The translations under genes were made by a program, and so were the position numbers. The notes beneath the pieces were generated by a model. The model searched no databases. It saw nothing but the letters and a program-made list of their open reading frames with translations, and had not been told where the DNA came from. This document shows positions 56,629 through 64,000 of a stretch of 64,000 bases of DNA, piece by piece. The DNA is from UBA5614 sp963667535. Its GTDB lineage: Bacteria; Cloacimonadota; Cloacimonadia; Cloacimonadales; Cloacimonadaceae. The stretch lies in NCBI GenBank assembly GCA_963667535.2, contig CAXXDU010000002.1:434001-498000 (forward strand). The letters run 5' to 3'. Position 1 is the stretch's first letter. Every line of letters starts with the position of its first letter.

Positions 56629-57960
56629 ATGAGAAAGACATATAAGATTATTATGCTAAATTTAGCGGTATATGTGCTATTTGGCGCACTCAATGCCCAG
56701 ATTAGCACACGGTACTCATTTGTGCCTACGCACACAGCGTGGCAAGAGATTTGGGGTGATTATGCCACCGAGGCTATGACAGATGAAGGAATATCCTCAC
56801 CTATCGATATCGGATTCATCTTTCCTTATGGTAGCTATACTTACACACAGGTAAAGATTTCTTCCAATGGCTGGTTGAATCTGGGTACTAATCTGAATAA
56901 TCCGTATTATGCCAATGACAACACGATAGCCACTCTTAATGTCAGACCGGTAATAGCACCTTTGTGGGACGATCTTGATATGACTACTGGAGCTATACAG
57001 ACCGGGACATTTGGAGTTGAACCTCATCGTATATTCGTTGCACAATGGCTTGCCGCAAAATGGAATGCCAGTGGTGATAATGAATATAATTTTATGGTGC
57101 GTCTTCACGAAACCGGACAAGTTGATATGATTTATGGACCGCATACCGGTAGTCCTCACAGTGCATCAGCCACTATGGGAATCAATATGGCACCCGGGGG
57201 ACCAGGTAATTATTTCAGCATTATGCCGGGACTGCCATCGCATGCCAGTTCCAGTACATCGTATGATGATTTACAGGTATCAAATACAGAAGGCACATCG
57301 TTTCTTTTCTTTCCCAGAACTGCCTATTCTCAGGATGCGTGTGCAGTAAATATTTCAGGTCCTGTGAATCCAATGCAGCACGTATTAGTAGAATATTCCC
57401 CTACCATCGGTAATGCCGGAACGGCAACAATACTTCGGGATTCAACTACAGTCTATCTGATGAGAGGAGAAGAGATTTTGGCTTCCACAACAGTGTCAAA
57501 TAACATAATGCCCGGTTACTCTTCGGCACCGCTTTTGGAATGGGCACCGGATACTACAGGTGTGATGAATCTGATTGCCAAAGTAGTTCTTCCTAACGAC
57601 CCGGATAGCCTGAACAATGTATCCTATCCTTTTACCATTGATGTGCAGGCTTTTGTGGGTAATGACGACCCGACTTTACCTGCTGTTGCAAGCCTGATTT
57701 CCTGCTACCCCAATCCTTTTGCTACAGAAGCAACCATCAGTTACAGCCTTAAAGCTGCAGCTCCTGTTAAAATTGATATATTTAATCTCAAAGGACAAAA
57801 GCTGAAGAGTATTCTTGCTGAAAATAAAGCTCAGGGTAGTTATACTACTAAATGGAATGGTACTGACGATAACGGCAGGCATGTTTCCAATGGAATTTAT
57901 CTCTGCAGGCTCAGTTCAACAAAAGACAGTCACATAAAGAAACTTATCCTGATAAGATAA
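56629..57960 (+). CDS. Secreted T9SS-type cargo protein
   Basis: A 443-residue protein with signal MRKTYKIIMLNLAVYVLFGALNAQ. The body (about 45-225) resembles nidogen-like beta domains: DIGFIFPYGSYTYTQVKISSN, RPVIAPLWDDLDM, RIFVAQWLAAKWN, NFMVRLHETGQVDMIYGP. A CARDB-like sandwich covers about 240-345. The tail is CYPNPFATEATISYSL ... FNLKGQKLKSI ... WNGTDDNGRHVSNGIYLCRL, the T9SS sorting type. GAGG precedes the ATG. It follows the previous cargo gene by 43 bp and may share its transcript; a strong terminator follows. Confidence 0.85.
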   Translation: MRKTYKIIMLNLAVYVLFGALNAQISTRYSFVPTHTAWQEIWGDYATEAMTDEGISSPIDIGFIFPYGSYTYTQVKISSNGWLNLGTNLNNPYYANDNTIATLNVRPVIAPLWDDLDMTTGAIQTGTFGVEPHRIFVAQWLAAKWNASGDNEYNFMVRLHETGQVDMIYGPHTGSPHSASATMGINMAPGGPGNYFSIMPGLPSHASSSTSYDDLQVSNTEGTSFLFFPRTAYSQDACAVNISGPVNPMQHVLVEYSPTIGNAGTATILRDSTTVYLMRGEEILASTTVSNNIMPGYSSAPLLEWAPDTTGVMNLIAKVVLPNDPDSLNNVSYPFTIDVQAFVGNDDPTLPAVASLISCYPNPFATEATISYSLKAAAPVKIDIFNLKGQKLKSILAENKAQGSYTTKWNGTDDNGRHVSNGIYLCRLSSTKDSHIKKLILIR

Positions 57961-57981
57961 ACCATTTAAGACAATATTAAG

Positions 57982-58026
57982 AACAGGCATCTGACAAGGT
58001 ATCTTGCCAAATGCCTGTTTTGTTTT
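57982..58026 (+). terminator. Intrinsic terminator of the plus-strand cargo operon
   Basis: AACAGGCAT / ATGCCTGTT stem with a 20-nt loop that can fold further (CAAGGTATCTTG), followed by TTGTTTT. The next gene is convergent. Confidence 0.8.
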
Positions 58027-58043
58027 ATGTGTAAATCTGATTG

Positions 58044-59360
58044 TTATTTAAGAATTACCAGCTTCTTTGTTTCATGATGTTTGTTGCTGGTAAAACGGCA
58101 GAAATAAATACCTGCAGCACATTGCTTGTTATTGTCCATGCTGTTCCAGGTAGGGTTTGGATTGGCAGCACTGATATCAAAGGAGACTACTTTCTGACCT
58201 TTGAGATTATAAATAGTCAGGTTTCCTGTTTCTGCTGAAGCCAATTTGGTTGCAAAGGTAACTGTTTCAGATTGATGGAAAGGATTAGGATAGATGCTGA
58301 GGCATTGAACCTGAGGGGTAATAACATCATCTGAATTAGCCGTATAGTTTGACCAATCATAAAGATAACGGGTATCATTTTTCCATGCGTTGCTGGTCCA
58401 GATAGAATAATCACTTTCTATTAAATTTGAATTGTTATCATAGATATAATCATTCTTTCCCATGTTTACCCAATTACCGCCTTGCCATTTATATTCAGTA
58501 TCATTTGTCAAAATGTTGCTGCCGTTGTAGGTAAAAACCTGCTTGTTTTTGTTTACCCAATAACCGTTATTCCATGCATTAGTAAACATCTGAGACTGTT
58601 TACCAAAGTACGGACCGTTAAAATCACCAAGCATCAATAATGGCAACTGGTGTGAAAAGTTATTAACGAAAATATTTCCTGTTGTGGTGTCACCCGGCAG
58701 ATATTCATGGGTAAATTGTTCATCATTTACCCAGGCAAGTGAGTCGAGGGAAATTTCCGTATTTTCCTGTGTAACTCTGCCCTGTGCGTCCCATTGAAAA
58801 GTTGTATGATTCCATTGTGGCACCCAATCATCATTCCGTAACTCCCAACTCCAAGTCTGATAATTGCTGGTGGAAACATACTGAATATTCATACTTGATA
58901 TCGGCTCCAATCCGTTGTTCCCGGGTTCCTGCATCAGATAGCCAATCAGGTAACCCTCTGGAGAATAATTAAACGCAATATCAAGATAAATGTCGGTTGT
59001 TGTCGCGAACGAACGTGATAAAACTATATGGGTTACATGCTCTCCGAATGTATCATAGGTAATATGATACACACCCGTCAGTTGAAAAGAGGTGGTTTCC
59101 GGATGCCACACATAAACACCAACAGAGTCAGGATTATCCGATACATCTGAACCATAATAGTAAGGATAGTTATTTGTATTTATCCATGTATTGGATGCAT
59201 AATTCCAATTTTGCATCGTTTTTTGCAGGACACGATAAGCACGCTCATTCTGCATCAGCGGGTTTTGACCCATAGTGTTATGATGGTTTGCAAAGAAGCT
59301 ATTTGCCATTGCGAAGAGAGGGATGGCGATTAAGACGAAAATGAATATCAGTTTTTTCAT
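58044..59360 (-). CDS. Secreted T9SS-type cargo protein with YD/RHS-like repeats
   Basis: A 438-residue protein, signal MKKLIFIFVLIAIPLFAMANS. The middle repeats a 'W..NG.WVNKNKQVFTYNGSNILTNDTEYKWQGGNWVNM' theme: aromatic strand, then 'Y.YD..SNL....Y..W....W', as in secreted proteins that carry degenerate YD-type repeats. The tail is LSIYPNPFHQSETVTFATK ... YNLKGQKVVSFD ... CAAGIYFCRF, with KKLVILK at the end. AAGGAGA before the ATG. It is convergent with the cargo operon and has its own promoter. Confidence 0.82.
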   Translation of the reverse strand: MKKLIFIFVLIAIPLFAMANSFFANHHNTMGQNPLMQNERAYRVLQKTMQNWNYASNTWINTNNYPYYYGSDVSDNPDSVGVYVWHPETTSFQLTGVYHITYDTFGEHVTHIVLSRSFATTTDIYLDIAFNYSPEGYLIGYLMQEPGNNGLEPISSMNIQYVSTSNYQTWSWELRNDDWVPQWNHTTFQWDAQGRVTQENTEISLDSLAWVNDEQFTHEYLPGDTTTGNIFVNNFSHQLPLLMLGDFNGPYFGKQSQMFTNAWNNGYWVNKNKQVFTYNGSNILTNDTEYKWQGGNWVNMGKNDYIYDNNSNLIESDYSIWTSNAWKNDTRYLYDWSNYTANSDDVITPQVQCLSIYPNPFHQSETVTFATKLASAETGNLTIYNLKGQKVVSFDISAANPNPTWNSMDNNKQCAAGIYFCRFTSNKHHETKKLVILK

Positions 59361-59399
59361 TGGTAATCTCCTTCTACGAATTGATTTTGGAACATTTAA

Positions 59400-59428
59400 A
59401 TAATGTTTCTAACAATGTTTTCTGTCAA
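59400..59428 (-). promoter_or_regulatory. Promoter of the minus-strand cargo gene
   Basis: On the minus strand a perfect TTGACA (59428-59423), a 17-bp spacer, then CATTAT (59405-59400), followed about 30 bp later by AAGGAGA and the ATG at 59360. Confidence 0.75.
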
Positions 59429-59461
59429 GATTAATCTGAAATAGTTAAATATATAAATCAT

Positions 59462-59655
59462 TCACTGTGCTATCATCAGAGCAGCCAGCAATTCATCATA
59501 AACTACCCTGCAATGCCCGTCTTTATGTCCCGGTTCCACATCAGGAATATCATAGGGAATGGCATTCTCAGCTTTAGCTGTTTACAAAACCAAATCCTTT
59601 GCCACAAACAGAAATTCAGCCTGAGCATCTATAAACCTTGTAAAAAGACCTAAAC
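59462..59655 (-). pseudogene. Decayed protein-coding fragment, family not recognised
   Basis: On the minus strand the sequence reads as protein: FTRFIDAQAEFLFVAKDLVL, then a TAA stop (59584-59582), then TAKAENAIPYDIPDVEPGHK and DGHCRVVYDELLAALMIAQ before a TGA at 59462-59464. It is protein-like on both sides of the stop, but no start or ribosome binding site is found. I take it as the 3' remnant of a lost gene. The rest of 59361-60041 holds the palindrome and stem-loops listed next and no convincing gene. Confidence 0.5.
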
Positions 59656-59678
59656 TGACTCAGTAAAAGCCATAAAAG

Positions 59679-59746
59679 AAACGCGCAGTCCACGCGGGTC
59701 CCACCCGGGGAAAAGCCGGCGAGGCACCCGCGTGGACTGCGCGTTT
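59679..59746. repeat. GC-rich 68-bp palindrome, 21-bp perfect stem, with T-run
   Basis: Left arm 59679-59699 (AAACGCGCAGTCCACGCGGG + T) and right arm 59726-59746 are exact reverse complements. The 26-nt loop can pair again (CCGG / CCGG). TTTTT follows on the plus strand and a TTTTATGG tract on the minus strand, so it can act as a terminator both ways. The arms are far richer in GC than the surroundings, as in dispersed palindromic repeats. Confidence 0.8.
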
Positions 59747-59886
59747 TTATTATTGTTTGATAAGTGTCAGATGGAGTTCAGAAACCTGTTTATCAATCTA
59801 ACAGATTGGATTATTATATAGTATTTCTTAAGCAATACAGCATAAAGAACCTGTGCGAAAAGGTGAAAGGGAATAGCTGGAGTTCA

Positions 59887-60015
59887 AAATTCCCTCATCA
59901 TGTGAAATATAGACAGCATTGTAAAAGGGAATTTCGGACTTCAGCGAAAATAACTCATTCCGAAGTCCGATTTGCCCAAACACAAAGATATCTCTGAAAG
60001 CTTTGAAAGGGCAAA
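59887..60015. other. Run of three successive inverted repeats downstream of the hydrogenase-like operon
   Basis: AAATTCCCT (59887-59895) / AGGGAATTT (59926-59934); TCGGACTTC (59934-59942) / GAAGTCCGA (59962-59970); TTTGCCC (59971-59977) / GGGCAAA (60009-60015). The three abut end to end and finish 26 bp before the stop of the 60042 gene, so on the minus strand they form its 3' untranslated region. They could also be an independent structured RNA. Confidence 0.55.
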
Positions 60016-60041
60016 TTGAACTCCTGCAATGCTCTTGTATG

Positions 60042-60794
60042 TTATATTCTACCGATGAGGCGGAGCAGACCGTCCAGGATTGTATAGGGATGAGGTGGGC
60101 AACCGGGGATATATAAATCAACGGGAAGTAAATCACCTACACCATTATTGACTTCAGAATGACCGCAATAGATACCGCCGGATAAAGCACAGGCACCTAC
60201 AGCGATTACCAGCTTGGGAGCGGGTACGGCAACATAGGTTTTGAGCAGTGCCAGTTTCATGTTACTGGTAACCGGTCCGGTGATCAGCACACCATCTGCA
60301 TGTCGGGGTGATGCTACAAACTGGATACCGAATCTGCCCAAATCATAGACAAGAGTATTGAGGACATTGGTATCAGCTTCGCAGGCATTACATCCTCCGG
60401 CGCTTACCTGCCTGAGTTTGAGAGAGTGTCCGAATATTCGTTTAGACTTATCTTCCAAAGCTTTGGCAAGCTGATATGCTTCACTGGAAATAATCAAATC
60501 TTCCCGCTTATTCACAGATAATCTATAATCCTGAGAAAAGCTGATTGCCTGATGGGGACAGGCTTCCACACAAGTATTGCAGAAAATACACAGACCCAGG
60601 TCAAGAGACAAGTTATTGTTGTTTTTGCATAAAGCTTTGGTGGGACAGGCATTGATGCAATCACGACAAGCAGGATTGCATTTAGCGGCAAGCTTAGGCA
60701 GTCCCAAAAACAGTTCCGGCATTACAGGTTGTACAGCCGGAAAATCAGAAGTCCTGTAGCCTTGTTTGATACGGGTGCTGATAATCTTCAGCAT
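60042..60794 (-). CDS. Fused two-cluster ferredoxin / NuoB-like small subunit of group 4 hydrogenase-type complex
   Basis: A 250-residue electron-transfer subunit. Residues about 38-90 hold two [4Fe-4S] motifs: CNPACRDCINACP (with CxxxC spacing at the start) and CIFCNTCVEACP. About 130-250 is NuoB/HycG-like: GGCNACEAD, VGACALSGG and IPGCPPHP carry the four Cys of the terminal N2-type cluster. HyfH and HyfI (or EchF and EchC) are usually separate proteins. The frame runs up to 60899, but GAGGA (60806-60802) before ATG 60794, 10 bp after the upstream gene's stop, decides the start. Last visible gene of the operon. Confidence 0.88.
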   Translation of the reverse strand: MLKIISTRIKQGYRTSDFPAVQPVMPELFLGLPKLAAKCNPACRDCINACPTKALCKNNNNLSLDLGLCIFCNTCVEACPHQAISFSQDYRLSVNKREDLIISSEAYQLAKALEDKSKRIFGHSLKLRQVSAGGCNACEADTNVLNTLVYDLGRFGIQFVASPRHADGVLITGPVTSNMKLALLKTYVAVPAPKLVIAVGACALSGGIYCGHSEVNNGVGDLLPVDLYIPGCPPHPYTILDGLLRLIGRI

Positions 60795-60804
60795 GGATTT
60801 ATCC

Positions 60805-62310
60805 TCATAAGTCATGTCCGCAATAGGAAAGGTTGAAGCTTTTATTACACAAGGGGAAATCGGATATTTGCTGATTACGCAGGCAAAGTGCCAGTCCAAA
60901 CCAATTATGGAAAGAAGGGTCAGTAACTTTATAATGCTTCAAATTACCCATCGAGTCCGTTATGGCTACATGGCAGATTTCACCACGCCAGCCTTCTACC
61001 AAAGATACTGCCAGTTTATCTGCCCCTAATGAGGGTAATTCTTCTTTGACTTGTCCGGGAGTCATGGCGTTTAGAGCATTTAGAATAAAGGCTACGGAAT
61101 TCTGGATTTCAAACCAACGGATACTGGCACGTGCATAGACATCGCCGGTCTGCATTGTAACAGTGGGAGATTCCAGAAACATATAGGCTCCCCACGGATA
61201 GTCACAGCGTACATCCAACCGCACATCACCGGCACGGGCAGGCATTCCTACTATGCCAAGCCTGATAATGTCTTCCTGAGTAATTATACCTGTACCTTCA
61301 AAACGCCCCATCACAGAAGGAGTTTCCCACAAAAGGGTTACGGCATCAGTTACACTATCCAGAAGTTTGGGAAGCTGTTCGCGCAAGATTGCTATTGTCT
61401 GTTCGGAAATATCCTTTCTGACACCACCGGGAGATAGCAGATTACGTCCGAAGCGGTTTCCGCAGATTTGGGCAGTGAGATTGAGAAAATCACCTCTAAG
61501 TCTGCCGCAAAAAGAGGCAGTTGGTAAAAATCCCACATCATTAGCCAAAGCTCCCAGGTCGCCGGTATGATTGGCCAGACGTTCCAGTTCCAGGGCTATA
61601 GCTCTAATCAGCTGACTACGATAAGGTGGAATAACTCCTGTAAGAGCTTCCATATTCATGGCATAAGCTGTGCTGTGTCCTATACTTGTATCGCCTGCCA
61701 GAGTTTCCATATAGTGGAGGGAATGTTGATTTATCCCTTTAGACAGGGCTGCTTCTATTCCACGGTGCTGATAACCAAGCTCTATTTCGAGATGGAGGAC
61801 ATTCTCGCCATGACATTGAAAGCGGAAATGACCGGGTTCAATGATACCGGCATGCACAGGTCCTACCGCAACTTCATGTATTTCATCACCATGTACCTTA
61901 AAGTAGTCTGTAACTCCCGGTTTAATTACAGGGGTTTCTGTATTATTATGCTTTTGTCGGCGAGAGGTGTGGAATCTGATTGGTTTTAACCAGGGATGCC
62001 CTTCAGGAATGATGCCCCATTGCTCTGCTATTTCTCTTTCAAACCAATGTACTTGCGGAATTATGGGGGTGAGAGCCGGATAAGAATTCTGCACCTGAGT
62101 GCGAAAGACTTCCAGATTCCCCTGCACATCATTGGCAAGTACAGCGATTAAGGCATATTCCTCAGCATCAGGGACAGCAAAGAACGAAGCTACTCTGGAA
62201 CCTTTTTGCACGTGTTCAATAATCTCAAAACGGAAATCATGGATAGGAATTAATACCACATCCCGCAAAGAAAGAGCTTGTCCGTTATACAGATATGTAT
62301 TTGCGCTCAA
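60805..62310 (-). CDS. HyfG/NuoCD-like large subunit lacking Ni ligands (Ehr-type)
   Basis: A 501-residue protein fusing a NuoC-like N-terminus (about 1-130; WFEREIAEQWGI) to a NuoD/hydrogenase large-subunit-like domain (about 150-490; HLEIELGYQHRGIE, AYAMNMEAL, RAIALELERLANHTGDLGAL). In true [NiFe] enzymes RxCGICxxxH and DPCxxC bind nickel; here the aligned parts read TLAGDTSIGH and DPSFHNW, so all four Cys are gone. It is therefore probably not a hydrogenase but a redox-linked ion pump of the Ehr type, or takes electrons from another partner. Overlaps the HyfF-like gene by 4 bp. Confidence 0.88.
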   Translation of the reverse strand: MSANTYLYNGQALSLRDVVLIPIHDFRFEIIEHVQKGSRVASFFAVPDAEEYALIAVLANDVQGNLEVFRTQVQNSYPALTPIIPQVHWFEREIAEQWGIIPEGHPWLKPIRFHTSRRQKHNNTETPVIKPGVTDYFKVHGDEIHEVAVGPVHAGIIEPGHFRFQCHGENVLHLEIELGYQHRGIEAALSKGINQHSLHYMETLAGDTSIGHSTAYAMNMEALTGVIPPYRSQLIRAIALELERLANHTGDLGALANDVGFLPTASFCGRLRGDFLNLTAQICGNRFGRNLLSPGGVRKDISEQTIAILREQLPKLLDSVTDAVTLLWETPSVMGRFEGTGIITQEDIIRLGIVGMPARAGDVRLDVRCDYPWGAYMFLESPTVTMQTGDVYARASIRWFEIQNSVAFILNALNAMTPGQVKEELPSLGADKLAVSLVEGWRGEICHVAITDSMGNLKHYKVTDPSFHNWFGLALCLRNQQISDFPLCNKSFNLSYCGHDL

Positions 62311-63773
62311 CCTGCAACTCCCATGATGAGCAGAGCAGCCTTTTGGATAGCATTACTCAGCCAACCCGGTATCCATATTCCAAGCAATAAGGCAATCAAA
62401 GCAAAGACAAAGATTGGCAGGACAGCGCCTCTGTTCTCACGGCGCGGGAGTTCTTCCGTTTTACCAAAGAACATGTGCAGAAAGACATTTGCCATTCCGA
62501 TAAAGGCTAAGACCAAAAATATCATAAATAGTGCAATGACAAGCCAGAGGTGTTGTCCGATTCCTGCTCTCAAGATAGTAAATTCACTGATGAAAAGTCC
62601 AAAAGGTGGAGAACCTACGATAGCAAGAAATCCGGCAAACCATAAAACACCTGTAATAGGCATGAGCTTTCCCAGGCCTGTGATGCTGGAAAACCGTTTG
62701 GTATGAAAACGAAAGTGGATATTACCTGCAGTTAAAAACAGCATAGCTTTGACGACGGAGTGGTTTATTGCGTGCAAGAGCGCGCCGAATACTCCAAGAC
62801 CGCCAATTCCAACCCCGAGAGCCAGGATTCCCATGTGTTCCACACTGGAATATGCCAGCATACGTTTATAATCAACCTGTCCCAGTAAAAAGATACTGGC
62901 AGTTCCCATAGAAATCAGTCCAAAGATTATAAGCAATTCCTGTCCGAAGGAAGCCATACCGGCAGCAGCACATACCTGTTGAATACGTAAGATACCCAGG
63001 AATGCACAATTCAGGAGAGCGCCGGAAAGCAGAGCTGACACAGGAGAAGGGGATTCGCTATGTGCTTCCGGCAGCCAGTTGTTCAGGGGTGCCAGACCCA
63101 TCTTGGTTCCATATCCCACCAGCATCAGAATAAAAGCCACTTGCAACCATTTATGATTCAATTGGGAGGCATGCTTGAGCAAATCAGACATGGTGATATC
63201 TCCGATTCCGGAAGGCATAGCCAATCCAATAAAAAAGATTCCCATCAGGGCAATAGCAATTCCAACAGAACAGAGGATCAGATACTTCCACGCTGCGGAA
63301 AGGGAATTACGGTTCTGATGATAATAAATCAGAGGAGCACTGGCAAGGGTGGTAGCTTCGATTGCCATCCATTGTAAACCAAAGTGCCGGCTTAGAATGG
63401 ATAAACTCATAGCAGCCAGGAATAATAGTAAGCTTCCTGTAAAGACAGATTCAGGAGTATTCTTTAGTATCCCACCGGTTTCCAGATCAGGTGCCTGGTC
63501 CACAGGTTCTCTTGAAACATATCCCCAGCCATAGATGGTTACCAGCATAAACAAGACACTGGTAAGCGGAAGAAAGATAGCGCTGAGAGCATCCATTCCT
63601 ATCCAGGTACTATTGTTAAGGTGCGGAACAAAGAGGGAAACGTAAACTGAAAGCAATAGATGGATAAAAGCTGCTAATCCCCATAGCCATCTTCTGAAAC
63701 CATTGGATGGTATAAAGTATGCTACAATGCCGCAGATTGCCGGAAGCACAATAATGCCGATTAACATATTCAT
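62307..63773 (-). CDS. HyfF/NuoL-like proton- or Na+-translocating membrane subunit
   Basis: A 488-residue antiporter-like membrane protein with about 13-14 transmembrane helices. Conserved charged residues for ion movement are seen: Glu in LQWMAIEATTLAS, Lys in GYGTKMGLAPLNNWLPEAH, and a central H/K set in YKRMLAYSSVEHMG and LLHAINHSVVKAMLF. Typical of hydrogenase-4 component F and NuoL/M/N. The stop of the HyfE-like gene and this start share ATGA (63770-63773). The operon order E-F-G-(H/I) matches hydrogenase-4. Confidence 0.92.
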   Translation of the reverse strand: MNMLIGIIVLPAICGIVAYFIPSNGFRRWLWGLAAFIHLLLSVYVSLFVPHLNNSTWIGMDALSAIFLPLTSVLFMLVTIYGWGYVSREPVDQAPDLETGGILKNTPESVFTGSLLLFLAAMSLSILSRHFGLQWMAIEATTLASAPLIYYHQNRNSLSAAWKYLILCSVGIAIALMGIFFIGLAMPSGIGDITMSDLLKHASQLNHKWLQVAFILMLVGYGTKMGLAPLNNWLPEAHSESPSPVSALLSGALLNCAFLGILRIQQVCAAAGMASFGQELLIIFGLISMGTASIFLLGQVDYKRMLAYSSVEHMGILALGVGIGGLGVFGALLHAINHSVVKAMLFLTAGNIHFRFHTKRFSSITGLGKLMPITGVLWFAGFLAIVGSPPFGLFISEFTILRAGIGQHLWLVIALFMIFLVLAFIGMANVFLHMFFGKTEELPRRENRGAVLPIFVFALIALLLGIWIPGWLSNAIQKAALLIMGVAG

Positions 63774-64000
63774 TGCTTACTTCCGTTATCCTGAAATTCT
63801 CTGTCCAGATGAAACAGCAGGTTTCCCATCAGGAAAACTGCTACAAAGATATCAAGTAAGATGCCAAGTTCCACAATCAAAGGGAATTCCAGACTGATAC
63901 TGACACCCAGAGCATATACACCATTTTCCAGGACCAGATAAGCCAGGGATTGCATGATTGCCAGGCGGCGGCTTATCATCAGAAAAAGACCAACCAGAAT
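63770..64000 (-). CDS. HyfE/NuoK-like membrane subunit, 5'-truncated by window edge
   Basis: The frame is open to base 64000, with 7 codons upstream of the first ATG in view. The visible 76 residues contain hydrophobic helices with QSLAYLVLENGVYALGV and PLIVELGILLDIFVAVFLMG, where the Glu of VELG is the conserved NuoK/HyfE acid in the membrane. The true start lies outside the window. It is coupled by ATGA to the HyfF-like gene. Confidence 0.85.
   Translation of the reverse strand: MLVGLFLMISRRLAIMQSLAYLVLENGVYALGVSISLEFPLIVELGILLDIFVAVFLMGNLLFHLDREFQDNGSKQ

Noticed and set aside
59764..59997. 77-codon plus-strand ORF
   Set aside because: It spans the stem-loop run and has no start signal or recognisable sequence.
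60805..62310. Calling the operon a functional [NiFe] hydrogenase
   Set aside because: All four Ni-ligand Cys are missing in the large subunit, so only a hydrogenase-related complex is supported.

Overview
The window reads as chromosome of an uncultured Gram-negative bacterium of the Fibrobacteres-Chlorobi-Bacteroidetes (FCB) superphylum, most likely a Cloacimonadota (Candidatus Cloacimonas) relative. This placement is an inference. It rests on AT-rich DNA, outer-membrane biogenesis genes (lptE, lolA), six secreted proteins ending in a type IX secretion (T9SS)-style YPNP-type C-terminal domain, and PorV-like and PorE-like genes. No rRNA or tRNA gene was found.

Layout. (1) 1-6592, plus strand: a tightly packed defence operon. 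A PD-(D/E)XK nuclease-like protein (cut by the window edge), a small RNase H/RuvC-fold protein and a Ser/Thr kinase come directly before type I restriction subunit hsdR and a YgjP-type metallopeptidase. The hsdM and hsdS genes are not in view. (2) 6637-8885, minus strand: a GNAT acetyltransferase, a lipoprotein with two LEA14/WHy-like domains and a small membrane protein. (3) 9065-12903, plus: a receiver-PP2C-HATPase regulator, a GT4 glycosyltransferase and an M42 aminopeptidase. (4) 12904-14316: purE and an HTH-EIIA regulator on the minus strand. A perfect 16-bp parS site and a near-perfect second one flank purE, suggesting an origin-proximal position. (5) 14317-20722, plus: lptE-rluB-ychF-ftsK-lolA, overlapping or closely spaced, then manC. 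(6) 20737-25290: a gingipain-type (C25) secreted protease and a SagB-type oxidoreductase. (7) 25291-26354: about 1 kb without a credible gene, holding a 201-bp element with 31-bp perfect terminal inverted repeats.

(8) 26355-59360: a secretion and surface-protein region. Two very small ORFs lead into a 7,031-residue secreted protein (21 kb), followed by a PorV/PorQ-family outer-membrane protein and a PorE-like TPR/propeller/CRD/OmpA protein. Four more T9SS-type cargo proteins follow, one of them also preceded by a coupled microprotein. The arrangement suggests secretion-apparatus components sitting among their own substrates. (9) 59361-60041: a decayed gene fragment, a 21-bp-stem GC-rich palindrome and three successive inverted repeats. 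(10) 60042-64000, minus: part of a group 4 hydrogenase-like / complex I-like operon (HyfE-, HyfF-, HyfG- and ferredoxin-NuoB-like). Its large subunit has lost all the Ni-ligand cysteines, so it is probably an energy-converting hydrogenase-related (Ehr) complex and not a true hydrogenase.

The best candidates for something undescribed are the three-gene nuclease / RNase H-fold / kinase cassette inside the type I RM operon, and the translationally coupled microprotein leaders in front of giant T9SS cargo genes.
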